NCBI GenBank assembly: GCA_010909165.1
Contig: MU008166.1
Location: 868,001 to 932,000, forward strand
Direction: 5' to 3'
From: Anthoceros angustus
Lineage: Eukaryota > Streptophyta > Anthocerotopsida > Anthocerotales > Anthocerotaceae
DNA: 64,000 nt
In this document: positions 34,095 through 45,345 of the stretch, one piece after another
Position numbering within the stretch: position 1 is the stretch's first letter
How the letters are laid out: each line of letters starts with the position of its first letter
Notes under the pieces: generated by a model
Seen by the model: only the letters and a program-made list of their open reading frames with translations
Told to the model about the DNA's origin: nothing
Database searches by the model: none
Translations under genes and position numbers: made by a program

Positions 34095-34124
34095 AAGGAC
34101 AAGCTCACATCATAGCTTGTCCTT
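34095..34124 (+). other. Perfect 11-bp stem-loop downstream of a TATA box
   Basis: AAGGACAAGCT, an 8-base loop CACATCAT, then AGCTTGTCCTT. A TATATAAA-type box sits at about 34075-34083, so the hairpin would be at the extreme 5' end of a transcript. Probably part of a decayed retroelement promoter. Confidence 0.6.
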
Positions 34125-34668
34125 AGATATACAATGCACGACTGTTGTGAGGAGGCCAAAGTTATCACTCCGAGAGCCATGTGCGAGCAATTTGCGTGTT
34201 GTTCTCGTGGGGAGAGTGTGTTTGTGCCACAACGTGTGAGCTACTCTCTCCTAGGGTTACAAATTGGTTTGCACCTATATTTGCATATTAGATTTGTTTT
34301 GCTTGGTTGTCTGTCGAGGAAGTGCTCACATGAATGCAATTGCTCATCTCATGCGACAGGCCCCTTGGAGTGCGCCGCAATGCATCTGGCGCGGCGCTTG
34401 AGCTTGGTCCTCTCAACCCGAATCCAGGCCTCTCATTTCCTAATTCCTTGGGGATTACCACATCTTTAAGGCCTTCGTCTCGGGCATCGAGGAGGGCACC
34501 TTCCCCTTACATGCTTGTCCTTAAGATTGGCTAGGGGTGTCCTATCCTCTGAGGCTAGGGCGGTCATGCCGCATTCGTCTCGCTTCTGGACAGTCAGGCT
34601 TGGCCTCCCTCCATGAGAAGCGACGCATGCTGGCTCTGCTCCTGGATTTCTCCATTCCTTGACCAAGT

Positions 34669-34846
34669 TAGAAGTACAGACCGCGTTGGTTATGGTTACC
34701 TTAGCTAAACCCAGTGGTCATACCTTTGGTATCTAGTAGAAGAGGTACAACTCTTCGCATAGGCTATAAAAGCCCACCTCTTGTAATCAATTGTATCAAT
34801 TAGTAAAGCACTAAACCTTGATCAAACGCTCAAAGCACCTCAAACT
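34669..34846 (+). repeat. 5' LTR of the copia element
   Basis: GTTGGTTATGGTTACCTTAG through CACCTCAAA is shared with 40660-40836 and 42273-42447. It contains GGCTATAAAAGCCC, a TATA box within a short palindrome. Ends are approximate because the copies are diverged. Confidence 0.75.
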
Positions 34847-34858
34847 TGGTATCGAGCA
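34847..34858 (+). promoter_or_regulatory. Primer-binding site (initiator Met tRNA)
   Basis: TTGGTATCGAGC directly after the LTR matches the plant copia primer-binding site TGGTATCAGAGC with one base missing. This fixes the element's orientation and makes 34669-34846 the 5' LTR. Confidence 0.7.
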
Positions 34859-35167
34859 TAGTTTGATTACTAAGTTCATCATGCATTATGATGTGAATCT
34901 AGATGTTCTTCTAATATGCAACGCCTTTCCAATGCTTTTGGTATTTGTAATAAGAAGCTATTTTATACTTATTCATAGTTTCTTTCATTCAACCAAACAT
35001 ATTTTACTAATAAAATAGTTTGGCTTCTTCTATGATTAACCTTTATATTCATTAAAGTTTCATGGCTCATTGCCACTCTCTCATTCTTCATCTTATTCTT
35101 TCTAGCATTCTACTCATTCTTCCTTGTACAAGACATTGTTCCTTATTGTTTTACATAAAGTTACAAC

Positions 35168-36232
35168 ATGGCAAGAAGAAACAATCACAAGAGTATTCAT
35201 GCTAAGAGAACTAGAGAATTAGAGAGGGAAAGTAGAAGAATTATGCAGTCTCGTCGATCCTACAAACATAGTCGATTTAATTCTTCTCTTTTCAATAACT
35301 TAGGGAGCAAGATAGCCTACATGCTATCCTACTTCTTCCTAGAAAACAATTTGGTGTCATCATCAGCAACAGGAGCTTTTAGCAAACAAACATCAGCAAG
35401 GCCTTGGTCCACCAGTGATGATCCTGATCTGCTTCGATGCTGTGGAGATATCTCAAGTGATGAGAATCAGAAGTCCTCGTCCTATCATTCACACAACAAG
35501 GAGACCAACTCACCATTTTATTCTCCAACCACACCAGTACAGAGTAATTCTTCGTCACACCATTCTAATCGATCAGGTCAGCATCATTCCACGGTTTCTG
35601 CTAAGAAACTCTATTATGCTGATGGAGCAACACCCTCAGCAAACACTCAACAAGTTACTCACAAAGTACTTCATAATGCAAATTCAACTAATCCTGATTG
35701 TACATGTGGTTCTGAGCGTACGTATGGGCAGCAATGTTTTCAAAACAAGCTCCAACTTGACGACTCACTCGGCCATCTCCTACAGCCTGCAAACCATGAA
35801 ACAACCTATCAACAAGTTCAAGTTGAGATTTCTGCTGCTGCAGATTTTCTTTCTCGATTCCGAAGAAATCAGCATGGTTTATCTCGAGATCTCACCGCCA
35901 CGCCTAGTGCAAATGCCCCATATCGCCATCGCCTTCAGATCAACATATCGGGGGTCCAACCACTGAAATTCAAAAGAAATCATTTGCAAATCCTAACAGC
36001 CATTCTTCTGCAAATCTCCGTCTTGAATCTCCTCACCGCTGCAATCTTACTCCATATGGTGCACCTCTCACGGCGATCGGATCCCATCCAAGACCGGTTC
36101 CAATCTCGAATCGACTCGGATCGAGGCGGTACTCTTCATGTTTTCGAGGCTAATTCGATTCATCGGTTGCGCACAATCTTTGGGCGATGGCGCCTTCTCC
36201 GGCCCCTGCATCTAGCGCCGAGGAAATGGTGA
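35168..36232 (+). CDS. Open ORF of unknown function between PBS and gag of the copia element
   Basis: 354 codons without a stop, beginning MARRNNHKSIHAKRTREL. I do not recognise it. The N-terminus is strongly basic, the middle Ser/His/Asn/Gln-rich, and residues about 275-300 form a hydrophobic stretch (LLQISVLNLLTAAILLHMV) followed by an Arg-rich tail. It is not gag, which begins at 36563. Its frame is intact whereas the element's gag and pol are broken. It could be an accessory ORF of the element, a captured host exon, or a chance open frame. Confidence 0.4.
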   Translation: MARRNNHKSIHAKRTRELERESRRIMQSRRSYKHSRFNSSLFNNLGSKIAYMLSYFFLENNLVSSSATGAFSKQTSARPWSTSDDPDLLRCCGDISSDENQKSSSYHSHNKETNSPFYSPTTPVQSNSSSHHSNRSGQHHSTVSAKKLYYADGATPSANTQQVTHKVLHNANSTNPDCTCGSERTYGQQCFQNKLQLDDSLGHLLQPANHETTYQQVQVEISAAADFLSRFRRNQHGLSRDLTATPSANAPYRHRLQINISGVQPLKFKRNHLQILTAILLQISVLNLLTAAILLHMVHLSRRSDPIQDRFQSRIDSDRGGTLHVFEANSIHRLRTIFGRWRLLRPLHLAPRKW

Positions 36233-36300
36233 AGAGGGCCCCGGATCGATGGAGATTGGTCGGCCCGGGCGGTTGTGGCGTCCAGCGCCCGCTCAACCTC

Positions 36301-36402
36301 GGCACCCGTTCGCGAACGGTGCCCTAAAAACTCTTTTTCGGCACCCGTTCGCGAACGGTGCCCTAAAAACATTATTTTGGCACCCGTTCGCGAAACGGTG
36401 CC
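36301..36402. repeat. Three tandem near-perfect palindromes, period 39
   Basis: GGCACCCGTTCGCGAACGGT plus GCC at 36301-36323, 36340-36362 and 36379-36402 (third with one extra A). The core CCGTTCGCGAACGG is its own reverse complement. The first two spacers share GCCCTAAAAAC. Confidence 0.9.
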
Positions 36403-36562
36403 GTTTTAACCATCATTGGCCTTCGGGATCTTTAGCAAAGTAACATTTGATTTGCTCATATTCAAGCGTTGCTATATATATTTGAAGCCTTCTTAGCTTC
36501 TTATTATAACTTGGAGTTGGCAGTTCTTCTATATATATCTATCTACTTCTATTTAACCACTA

Positions 36563-36835
36563 TTGCTTGATCCTATCATGATGGCCACCTCTCCAAATGT
36601 GCCACCCATTCCCATCATCAATTATATGAATGTGACATCTAATTTTAAGGAGAAGGACCGTTTCGACGGCACTAAGTTCGAAATATGGTCCAAACGTATG
36701 TGTTCTGTCTTAAATACCAGAGATCTAATTGGCATAGTTGATGGAACTGTCTTCAAGCCCATCGGGCCCTCGCCGGCCCTCGACTCTTGGTTGAAACAAG
36801 ACAAGCTTGCTATGCATATCCTTACCCCTCGATGA
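36563..36835 (+). pseudogene. copia gag N-terminal fragment
   Basis: Starts MLDPIMMATSPNVPP and continues FDGTKFEIWSKRMCSVLNTRD then IVDGTVFKP, the standard beginning of plant copia gag (UBN2-type). A stop follows within 91 codons, and more gag-like sequence (ESIGTYVGKFRYLW) reappears in another frame near 36950. Confidence 0.8.
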
Positions 36836-39800
36836 AGTCACTCTTCATCATTTGATGGGGCTACTACTGCTTGGCGGCTAGTAGATATTTTCAATCTACC
36901 AATGTTATGACATTAGTAACGGCGTAATAATTTTATTCTTACGCATGCATAATAATGAGAGCATTGGTACTTATGTTGGGAAGTTTCGATATCTTTGGGC
37001 CCATTGTCGCTTTAGGCACTCCTTATCGAATTTGAAGCTTGTGTCCAACTCGGCCTCCCTTCCCGCCGACTTTCAAGCATTTGTGTCCTCAATGGCACCG
37101 CTCGAGAGGCTCATCAGTAAAGGCGGCCGCACACCCAACATTTCCATCTCCGAAATTGCCTCCTTCAAGAGGAGGCTTCCAGTTCAACGCACTTCAAGCA
37201 TGGTGGTGAAAGAGTTATGTTCGTTAGCAAAGGCCGTCAGCGTCACTGACGGCCCGGCGTCGTCCTCCTCCACAGCCCTTCCTTCATTCTCCGGCGGTTC
37301 CAGTGCCTGGGGCTGGCTGCAGAAGAAAAGGTGAGCCTCGGCGCCCTTCAAGTCGCCAATATGGCCTCGACCTCCAAGCGAGCCGACATTGCCCTCATAC
37401 CGCTTGGTAGCTTTCAATACAAGACCTCTTGGCTATTGGACTCACCGCCTCGCATATTTGCCGCCATCACCATATGTTTTCGATTATCTCCTACCAAGAT
37501 CAACGTTTTGTTCTTCTCGCGATGACTCGACCTTACTATTGCGGGCACCGCATCAAGTATTTTACTCTTGAAGATGGTTCTGTCCTTCTTTTTGTGACAT
37601 GTTCCGCAAATGGCGAAGAATCTTATCTCCGTCCACTTGGTGAAGGACGGTACTTTCGAGCTAGAGTTGGCGGGCGATTGCCTCCTCACAAGATCTATTG
37701 CTCGGTCGCGTGGTTGCTAGAGGTCGTCGCGGCATGACCTCTATGTCTTCTCCACTGATCACTTTTCCTCGACCACGCCTCCCGCCATGGCCACTGGGTG
37801 AGGAGGAGTTCTCGCAAAGGTGACTCCTATTATGGCATTCTCGGCTTGGACATATTAATCATGATAAGCTTTTAGAGATGTCTAGGCGGGATTTATTTAG
37901 GGATAAGCTACCACACTTTTCAGACTCCTCCGTTATGTGAACCTTGTATATATGCTAAACAACGTAGCTTCCCTATCCTACTCTACTCGCCTCGGCTACT
38001 CATTGGAGTTGGTCCATGTTGATCTTTGTGGTCCACTCCCGGTCCCTTCACTTGGCGACCGCACTTTATGACTATTGTTGATGACTATAGTCGCTATACC
38101 TTTGCTATTCCGCTCAAGTTGAAGAGTGATTCCTTGGCTCCTTTACTCCTTTTGTCACTATGGTGCAAACCGGTTGCAAGCTTGGTGCATTAGATCGACA
38201 ATGCGGAGAATTAAATAACCGCAATTTAAGGACTGCCTTGAGAGGGGATTATCCGTCGGTTCGGTTCCTATACTTCTCAGAATGGGGTTCTTGAAAAGGC
38301 CAGCGATCTGCCCGCCAGCGCCCGCAGCTCCCCAAACCCTTCCGCGACATCGTGCATCGGTGGTTCTTTCAAGTCGGTTCGGCGGACACCCTTTGAGTCT
38401 GGCATGGATATAAGCCTCTTATTACTCATCTTCGGATTTTCACCCGCCTATGCTAATATTCCTCGCCGCAAGCTCGCCGTGTCGGGTATTTGTTGGCTAT
38501 GGCGAGGACCGTAAGGCTTATAAACTGGTTGACTTGGATACCCATGCTATTGTATATGCTCGCACTGTCACTTTTGATGAGGCTCGGTTAGCATCTGCTC
38601 GTTCTGAGTCCATGGATTTCGCTCGGCTCCTTTTACACGCTTCTTCCGACCCAGGTGACCTTATGCACGAGTTTTGACTCCTGCCCTTTCCTGACTGGGT
38701 CCCGCCACTGCTCCATCACGGCCTCTTCACCTCAAGCGGCACCTATACCTATTATCGCCGAGAAGATGAATGTGCCATTGTTGATCCTTATGAACAGAGA
38801 CGACTTTGGTGCTCTTAATTCCACAAGACCCGAGAGCCTCTCCACCTTCTCCGTAACACTTGATCCAGCCGGCGGTATCCCCGCCATCACAACCGAGACA
38901 CCTGGAATGAGATCCCTTTGATTTAGAGTTCAATCAAGTGGCTACACCACCACCGCCGCAGTCATTTCAACGCCTTGATGTTGCCCTTGAGAGGAGATCC
39001 TCTCACTCTTCAAGAGGCATATTTCACGACCGCAACTAAGTGGAAGTTTGCTATTGATGATGAATATAATTCTCTTATCAAAAACAATACTTGGACTCTA
39101 GTAAACTTGCCAAAGGCGTAACCATCAAATGCAAGTGGGTTCTCAAAACTAAATTCCGGAGGTTGAACCTCGTATTCGCTATAAGGCGAGACTAGTGGCT
39201 AAGGGTTATAGAAAGAGGGAGTGGACTATCGTATGATAAGGTTTATTCACCGTAGTCAAGGTCGCCTGTGAGAATGCTCCACGGCTTTATGTGCCGAGCT
39301 TAACTGAAATTTATCGACTTGATGTTTGTACGCTTTCCTTTATGGTCATGCAAGAAGAGATCTATATGGATCAACGAAGACTATGAAGATGAGCAATACC
39401 CAAACAAGGTGTGTAAACTTATTCGTTCTATTTACTGACTAAAGCAAAGCCCACGTTTATGGTATGAGAGAATGGACTCTTACCTCAAGAAGATAGGGTT
39501 TATCCAAAGTGAAGCGGACACCAATATCTATGTACTCAAGGATGCTCCTTGTGTTGCACTATATGTTGATGACTTAGTTATTCGGCAACAATATTGAACT
39601 AGTTAACAAGATTAAAGTGACCTTAGTAAAGAATTCGAGATGAAGGATCTCGGCAAAGTTAAATATATTCTTGGTATGCATGTACATAGAGATACCATCG
39701 GTGCTATCTATCTCCATCAAGGAAGATATGTAGGTATGTTAAAACGCTTCAATTTGGAGAATGCGGGCGCCCACACCAGGTGTTAAGCTTTCATCGCTAC

Positions 39801-40659
39801 ACATCAATCGAGCAGGAAAAGAAAGAGATGGAAAATATTCCTTATCGTATGGGAGTTGGTACTCTCATGTTCTTGAGTAATCGACTGCACTGATATCTCA
39901 AATCATAAATGCTATTGCTCGGTTCTCGGAGAATCCGTGAAAGGATCACGGGTTGCTCTCAAGCGCATCATGCGGTACCTCAAGGGTACTCAAATTATGG
40001 CCTCTGCTCAAGCCTAGCGGAAGAAGCATGCCATCGACATGCTTTGTCGATGCATTTTTGACGACACGAAAAAGTATCTCGACATATTGCTTTCTGGCTC
40101 CATCGTTAATTGGTCTTGTAGAAAACAAGCTGCAATATCACTTTCATCAATGTAATCGAGTACAAAGCACTCACAAGCCACGAAGAGGCGAATGGGAAAG
40201 AAAGCTATGTGAAGATTTGGATATGAAGCGTGAAGGTGCTTAATTGTGACAATATGTCGCCATTGCTCTTGTCGCTAATCCGTCTTTCATGCGAAGCATA
40301 TTGAGATTCAACACCATTATATTCGTCGCTGAGAGAGGAATTGTTAAGGCATGTGTACCCAGCATGACAATACAGCAGAGATATCGACAAAATCCTTGCG
40401 AAGTTCAAACACCGCCCACAGAGAAGGGCTTGGATTGGTTGATCAGAGCTGTCACCACACATTTGGTGAGGCGATCTTATCTCGAGCGTTCGATTACTTG
40501 AAGTTGATGACTATTGTAGACCGCTTGCTTCAATCTTACTTGACGGTGACGATCGGTGAGTTGAGTTTAGTTGAAGACCGTAGTACTTATACAATACTCC
40601 AAATGCAAATGATTATTAGTTCTTTGATTTAGATAACCCAACTAGTCCGAGAGGGAGAG

Positions 40660-40836
40660 TTAGAAGCAGATCGTTGGTTATGGTTACCTTAGCTAAACCC
40701 ACCGTGGTCATACCCTTTGGTATCTAGTAATCAAGAGGTACAACTCTTGTGCTATAAAAGCCCACCTCTTGTAATCAATTGTATCAATTAGTAAAGCACT
40801 AAACCTTGATCAAACGCCTGCAGCACCTCAACCGAC
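40660..40836 (+). repeat. 3' LTR of the copia element
   Basis: Same sequence as 34669-34846, again with the TATAAAAGCCC box. It follows the purine tract. No clear target-site duplication could be identified, partly because the ends are uncertain. Confidence 0.7.
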
Positions 40837-40956
40837 CACCGAGCTCGCCTCCACTCTTGCTCGTGGAAGGGAGCAGTTCATGGCTTCTAGCGCCACCTTG
40901 CATCAAGGTATTTCGAGTCGACTGCTTCTTTTCTACCGCGATGAGGTTCCACTGGT

Positions 40957-41360
40957 TTGGTCCAACCTTTGGCTGCTCTGTTTAGACACGCCGTAGCCCT
41001 CGCCTCCACCGGTGGGGCGGCGCACGCATCACGCCTCGACGCCATGTTCTCGATGGCCAAGGAAGACCGTTTCGTTGTGGATGGTGTAATGCACCTTGCC
41101 CGGACACCATCTCAAGCATCATCAACCCTCCGGGTTGGGTGGCGGAGATGCGCGACAATGAAGGTTCACAAGTACTCGCCCATGCAAGAAGGGCCACGCC
41201 TTCATCCCCTTGCTATCGAGACTCATGGGGCCATGGGCAAGGATTTCTCCGGTTCATCAAGGCTGTATAAAGCCTACCATGGAATGCGTTGGTCTCCCCT
41301 TTTCTTGTGTGATGGCTTTTTCGTGCAACGCGTGTCCATTGCCCTGCTAGGAGTTCTCCC
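40957..41360 (+). repeat. LINE-like repeat fragment (copy 2)
   Basis: Open over 180 codons in one frame but mosaic. Reads LDAMFSMAKEDRFVVD, HKYSPMQEGPRLHPLAIETH and HGAMGKDFSGSS, the motif order described for 23756-24125. The end is cut by the tandem junction, after which the frame runs into copia sequence. Confidence 0.6.
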
Positions 41361-42479
41361 TGTGGGCGCAAGAAGGTGGACTTCAACAATAGCCGCTTCA
41401 ATCGAGCAGGAAAAGAAAGAGATGGAAAATATTCCTTATCGTATGGGAGTTGGTACTCTCATGTTCTTGAGTAATGTCGGACGATATCTCAAATCGTAAA
41501 TGCTATTGCTCGGTTCTCGAGAGAATCCGAGGAAAGGATCACGGGTTGCTCTCAAGCGCATCATCACGGTACCTCAAGGGTACTCAAATTATGGCCTCTG
41601 CTTCAAGCCTAGCGGAAAGAAGCATCACTCTTGACATGCTTTGTCGATGCAGTTGGGCTTGACACGAAAAAGTATCTCGACATATTGCTTTCTTCTTGGC
41701 TCCATTGTTAATTGGTCTTGTAGAAAACAAGCTGCAATATCACTTTCATCAATGTAATCGAGTACAAAGCACTCAAGCCACGAAAGATGAATGGGAAAGA
41801 AAGCTATGTGAAGATTTGGATATGAAGCGGGAAGGGCCAACGTTGTAATATGACAATATAGCCATTGCTCTTGTCGCTAATCACATCTTTCATGCGAAGC
41901 ATATTGAGATTCAACACCATTATATTCGTGACTGAGAGAGGAATTGTTAAGGTACTGTATGTACCCATGTCTGAGATATCTTGACAAAATCCTTGCGAAG
42001 TTCAAAACACGCTTCCACAGAGAAGGGCTTGGATTGGTTGGTATGTGACTTTTGAAGTGGACCATCACACATTTGGTGAGGCGTATCTTATCTCAGAACG
42101 TTCAGTTACTTGAAGTTGACAGCTATTGTAGACCGCTTGCTTCAATCTTACTTGCGACCGGTGACGATCGGTGAGTTGAGTTTAGTTGAAGACCGTAGTA
42201 CTTATACAATACTCCAGCGGCAAATGATTATTAGTTCTTTGATTTAGATAACCCAACTAGTCTGAGAGGAGAGTTAGAAATGCATCGCGTTGGTTATGGT
42301 TACCTTAGCTAAACCCACCGTGGTCATACCCTTTGGTATCTAGTACCGAAGAGGTACAACTCTTCAGACACAGGCTATAAAAGCCCTCCTCTTGTAATCA
42401 ATTGTATCAATTAGTAAAGCACTAAACCTTGATCAAACGCTTCCGCAAAGCACCTCAAACTGACCAGCTCGAGCTCGCC

Positions 42480-43090
42480 TCCACTCTTGCTCAGGGAAGG
42501 GAGCAGGTTCATGGCTTCTAGCGCCACCTTGCATCAAGGTATTTCGAGTCGTACCGGCTTCTTTTTCTACCGCGATGAGGTTCCGCCTGGGTTTGGTCCA
42601 ACCTTTGGCCTGCTCTGTTTAGACCTGCCGCCGTAGCCCCTCGCTCTCCAGCTGGTGGGCAGCGCATTGCTACGCATCACGCCGTCTTCGACGTCATGTT
42701 CTCGATGGCCAAGGGAAGACCAGGTTTCCGTTGTGGATGTGGTCGTAACAGACCTTGCCCGGGACACCATCTCAAGTACGTCATCATCAACCCTCCAGGT
42801 TGGGTGGCAGAGAGATGCGCGACAATGAAGGTTCACAAGTACTCGCCCATGCAAGAAGGGCCACGCCTTCATCCCCCTTGCTATCGAGACTCATGGGGCC
42901 ATGGGCAAGGATTTCTCCCGGTTCATCAAGGCCTGTGCTAAAGCCTACCACAGCCACAGGAATGCGGTTGGTCTCCCCCTTTTCTTGTGTGATGGCTTTT
43001 TTCAGGCAACGCGTGTCCATTGCCCTGCAGGCTAGGAGTTCTCTCCTGTGGACAGCACTGAAAGGTGGGACTTCAACAATAGTCGTTTCC
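42480..43090 (+). repeat. LINE-like repeat fragment (copy 3)
   Basis: Longest copy: DVMFSMAKGRPGF, VIINPPGWVAERC, KVHKYSPMQEGPR, SRLMGPWARIS and FFRQRVSIALQARSS in neighbouring frames. Frameshifts throughout. Confidence 0.6.
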
Positions 43091-44661
43091 AGCTCTAAAT
43101 GCCAATTTTCCTTCTCGCACGCCGCCATCTTCACACTCCACCTCAAGCCACGTTCAACCTTGCTCCGGCTCATGATTCAAAACATTCGCATACCCTTGGT
43201 GTGATCCTCCCACAAGCACGTTGAGCAGCCCGCTTAGAGCCAGCAGAAATCAGGGTTTGCGAACCCGTCAAGATTCTAACATGCGATTAAGTAACTATAA
43301 TCTTCGTAACTATATAATAAGAAATTGTCACGATGCTATTATGCCATGCTATGAAAATGACCAAAAAGCACTCATTAGCTAAACACGTAGCAATATACTC
43401 TAATCTCAGCTTCACTATATCAATTTTTTGAGTGCTGCTTGCATGGCTTGAAGACTTTTTCACAAGAAAGAGGCACTGAAGAGTGGTTTAATAAAATTAT
43501 GAATAAATTTAAAATAAAATCATTATATTAAAAAATATAATACAAATAAAAATTCTTATATAATAAAATTATTATCTTTTATATATAAGATAGCGAGCAA
43601 AACCAAGAATGGTTTAAAACTTGCTGCGCATCCGGTCTACACTCTTGTTCAAAATGTAACATTGAGTGTAGTAGATCTTTCACTTCGTGTGATATGTTGG
43701 GCCACTCATCTAGGTCCAATCCAGTTATCCATTCTTCTTTTTCGGCATTGAACTCATATCCTATATAAGGACGGTTTCCGGTTAAAACTTTCCGGTTAAA
43801 ATTTCACTTCCGGGACACATTGGATACCTCCACATGGTAGGGAAGATGTTCATTTTGCTGCATCTGCTGATTTGGTTTTGAAGTGATGATTTGAGCCACA
43901 TTGCGGATTGCATGCTGCTAAAAAACGTGAGGGGCTAGGCAGTTTGCCTGGCTAGGAGTTAGAAATCACGCATTTAGGCTGCCCCATCAATCACCATAGC
44001 CTCAAACACCCAAATCACAAGATTCCATTCAAATTTGACAATGTTCTCAAAGGGGTTGCAGAAGAACTCTTCTGGACACAATGCCGCCAGGGTGCAACTT
44101 CAATAACTGCCGGTCTCTACCCTAGCCCTCCTCTTAGCCTCACTGGCACCGCCATCTCCTCGTCCTTGCTGAGATCACAAATACTGTTGAGCACCATCTC
44201 ATGAGCACTGGCATCACCTACACTCTTGCCGCAGTGGCACGGTCCCGGCAGTTGTGGGTTCATAAACCCTCATTCTGATGTAAGCAGTCCTTGTAAGGAC
44301 TAATTCAACTAATTAAGTAAATCAGCCTATGAAACAACTAACATAAGCTATTCTGAAACTAAGTACGTAAAAAGAGACTTAAGAACTTGAACTAACAAAA
44401 CCTCAGCCAGCTAGTGGCTGAGAGACTAAGTGCCAGCAGCCAAGACTTAGGTCGCAAAAGCGATCAGGCAAGATGAGGTCCCAGTAGCCGGGCCTGGGAG
44501 AGTCCCATAGCGCCAGGACTGGGAGAGTCCCGCGACGCTGGCACTGTGAGAGTCCCCTTCACTCTAGAGTCTTCTCCTCCCCATAACTGACGCTTTCACG
44601 ACAGGTGCGTGTAGAGATGGAACTGAAGACTGGATACACCAAGCGATACGATTTCATTTAA
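43091..44661. other. AT-rich repeat-island DNA, no gene seen
   Basis: Very AT-rich around 43480-43610. Three consecutive GGGAGAGTCCC-like motifs lie near 44487-44560 (GGGAGAGTCCCATAGCGCC, GGGAGAGTCCCGCGACGCT, GTGAGAGTCCCC). No coding signal. Confidence 0.5.
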
Positions 44662-45345
44662 ATGCCGAAGTACTTGGGGGATGAAGCATTGGCGTGCTAT
44701 CGAGAGTACAAGGCGAGGTTGTTGAGCGGCACATCTAGAGGACCAGTTTATAGCAGTTCGAGCTCCGTTGGAACCAATACATCTGCAGTAGAAACTGGGA
44801 CACCTACGGCAAGAACTAGTACAGACGGAGCAGTAGCACCAAGTGGGCAAGATCTCATTAAAGGGATGTTTGACATCTTCCGGCTGGAGTTTCCTGCAAG
44901 CACGGATGAGAAAATCTCCGAGCTAACACACTTCGAGCTGAAGTCAGGCAAGGTTGCGAAGATGGCTTACCGAAGAATCGACCGGTTGGTACGTGACACT
45001 AAGATCATGAGTGACCGACTAGCTGCGGAGAAGTATTTGCAAGCATTGCCATATGCGTTGCGCATGAAGGTACAACAAGCGGTGCATAGCACGAAGGAGC
45101 AACACTACAGCCTTAAGGAAGTGTACGAGAGATGACTGATAAGATAGGGCCTGCTAACACTTTCTCTTGTGTTATTGCAAGTGATCACTCCAATACAAGT
45201 AGGAGTGGTGGACGACATGATCGATGCGGAGGTCAAAGTGGAGGAGCTCGGCGAGACAAGCCAGCCCACACAGCCCAAATGACGAGCCTTGTATGAGGTG
45301 CCGAGGGACAGACCATTCCCCTCATGAGTGCGAACATGCATTCGG
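44662..45345 (+). pseudogene. Ty3/gypsy-like gag fragment with CCHC zinc knuckle
   Basis: An intact 157-codon frame (44662-45135) contains FDIFRLEFPASTDEKISELT and SGKVAKMAYRRIDRLV then ALPYALRMKVQQAV, a retrotransposon gag pattern. After a stop, another frame reads CMRCRGTDHSPHEC, a perfect CX2CX4HX4C knuckle, near 45285. No protease, RT or integrase follows, so only a gag remnant is left. Confidence 0.65.

Larger units (their letters stand above)
34669..40836 (+). mobile_element. Degenerate Ty1/copia LTR retrotransposon
   Basis: Short LTRs at both ends, a primer-binding site, gag, then integrase before reverse transcriptase before RNase H, the copia order. Readable pieces: gag around 36563-36835, GAG-pre-integrase (WHSRLGHINHDKLLEMS) and CEPCIYAKQRS near 37828-37975, integrase core (LVHVDLCGPLP, TIVDDYSRY) near 38010-38100, RT (CKWVLKTKF near 39130; ALYVDDLV near 39555), RNase H (VNWSCRKQAAIS near 40105). 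All these pieces are split by frameshifts and stops, so the element is dead. A purine tract GAGAGGGAGAG lies at about 40649-40660 just before the 3' LTR. Confidence 0.85.
39811..43060 (+). repeat. 1.6-kb tandem duplication: copia 3' end + LTR + LINE-like fragment
   Basis: ATCGAGCAGGAAAAGAAAGA at 39811 recurs at 41400, and RNase H, 3' LTR (second copy 42273-42447), GCTTCTAGCGCCACCTTGCA (40887 and 42514) and the LINE-like fragment all follow twice in the same order. The junction is at about 41398, inside the LINE-like part. The period is about 1.59 kb. The copies differ by many short indels. Confidence 0.85.

Noticed and set aside
31970-34668. A second complete LTR retrotransposon upstream of the copia element
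   Set aside because: TATA box, hairpin and repeats are suggestive, but no gag/pol text and no second LTR pair were found.
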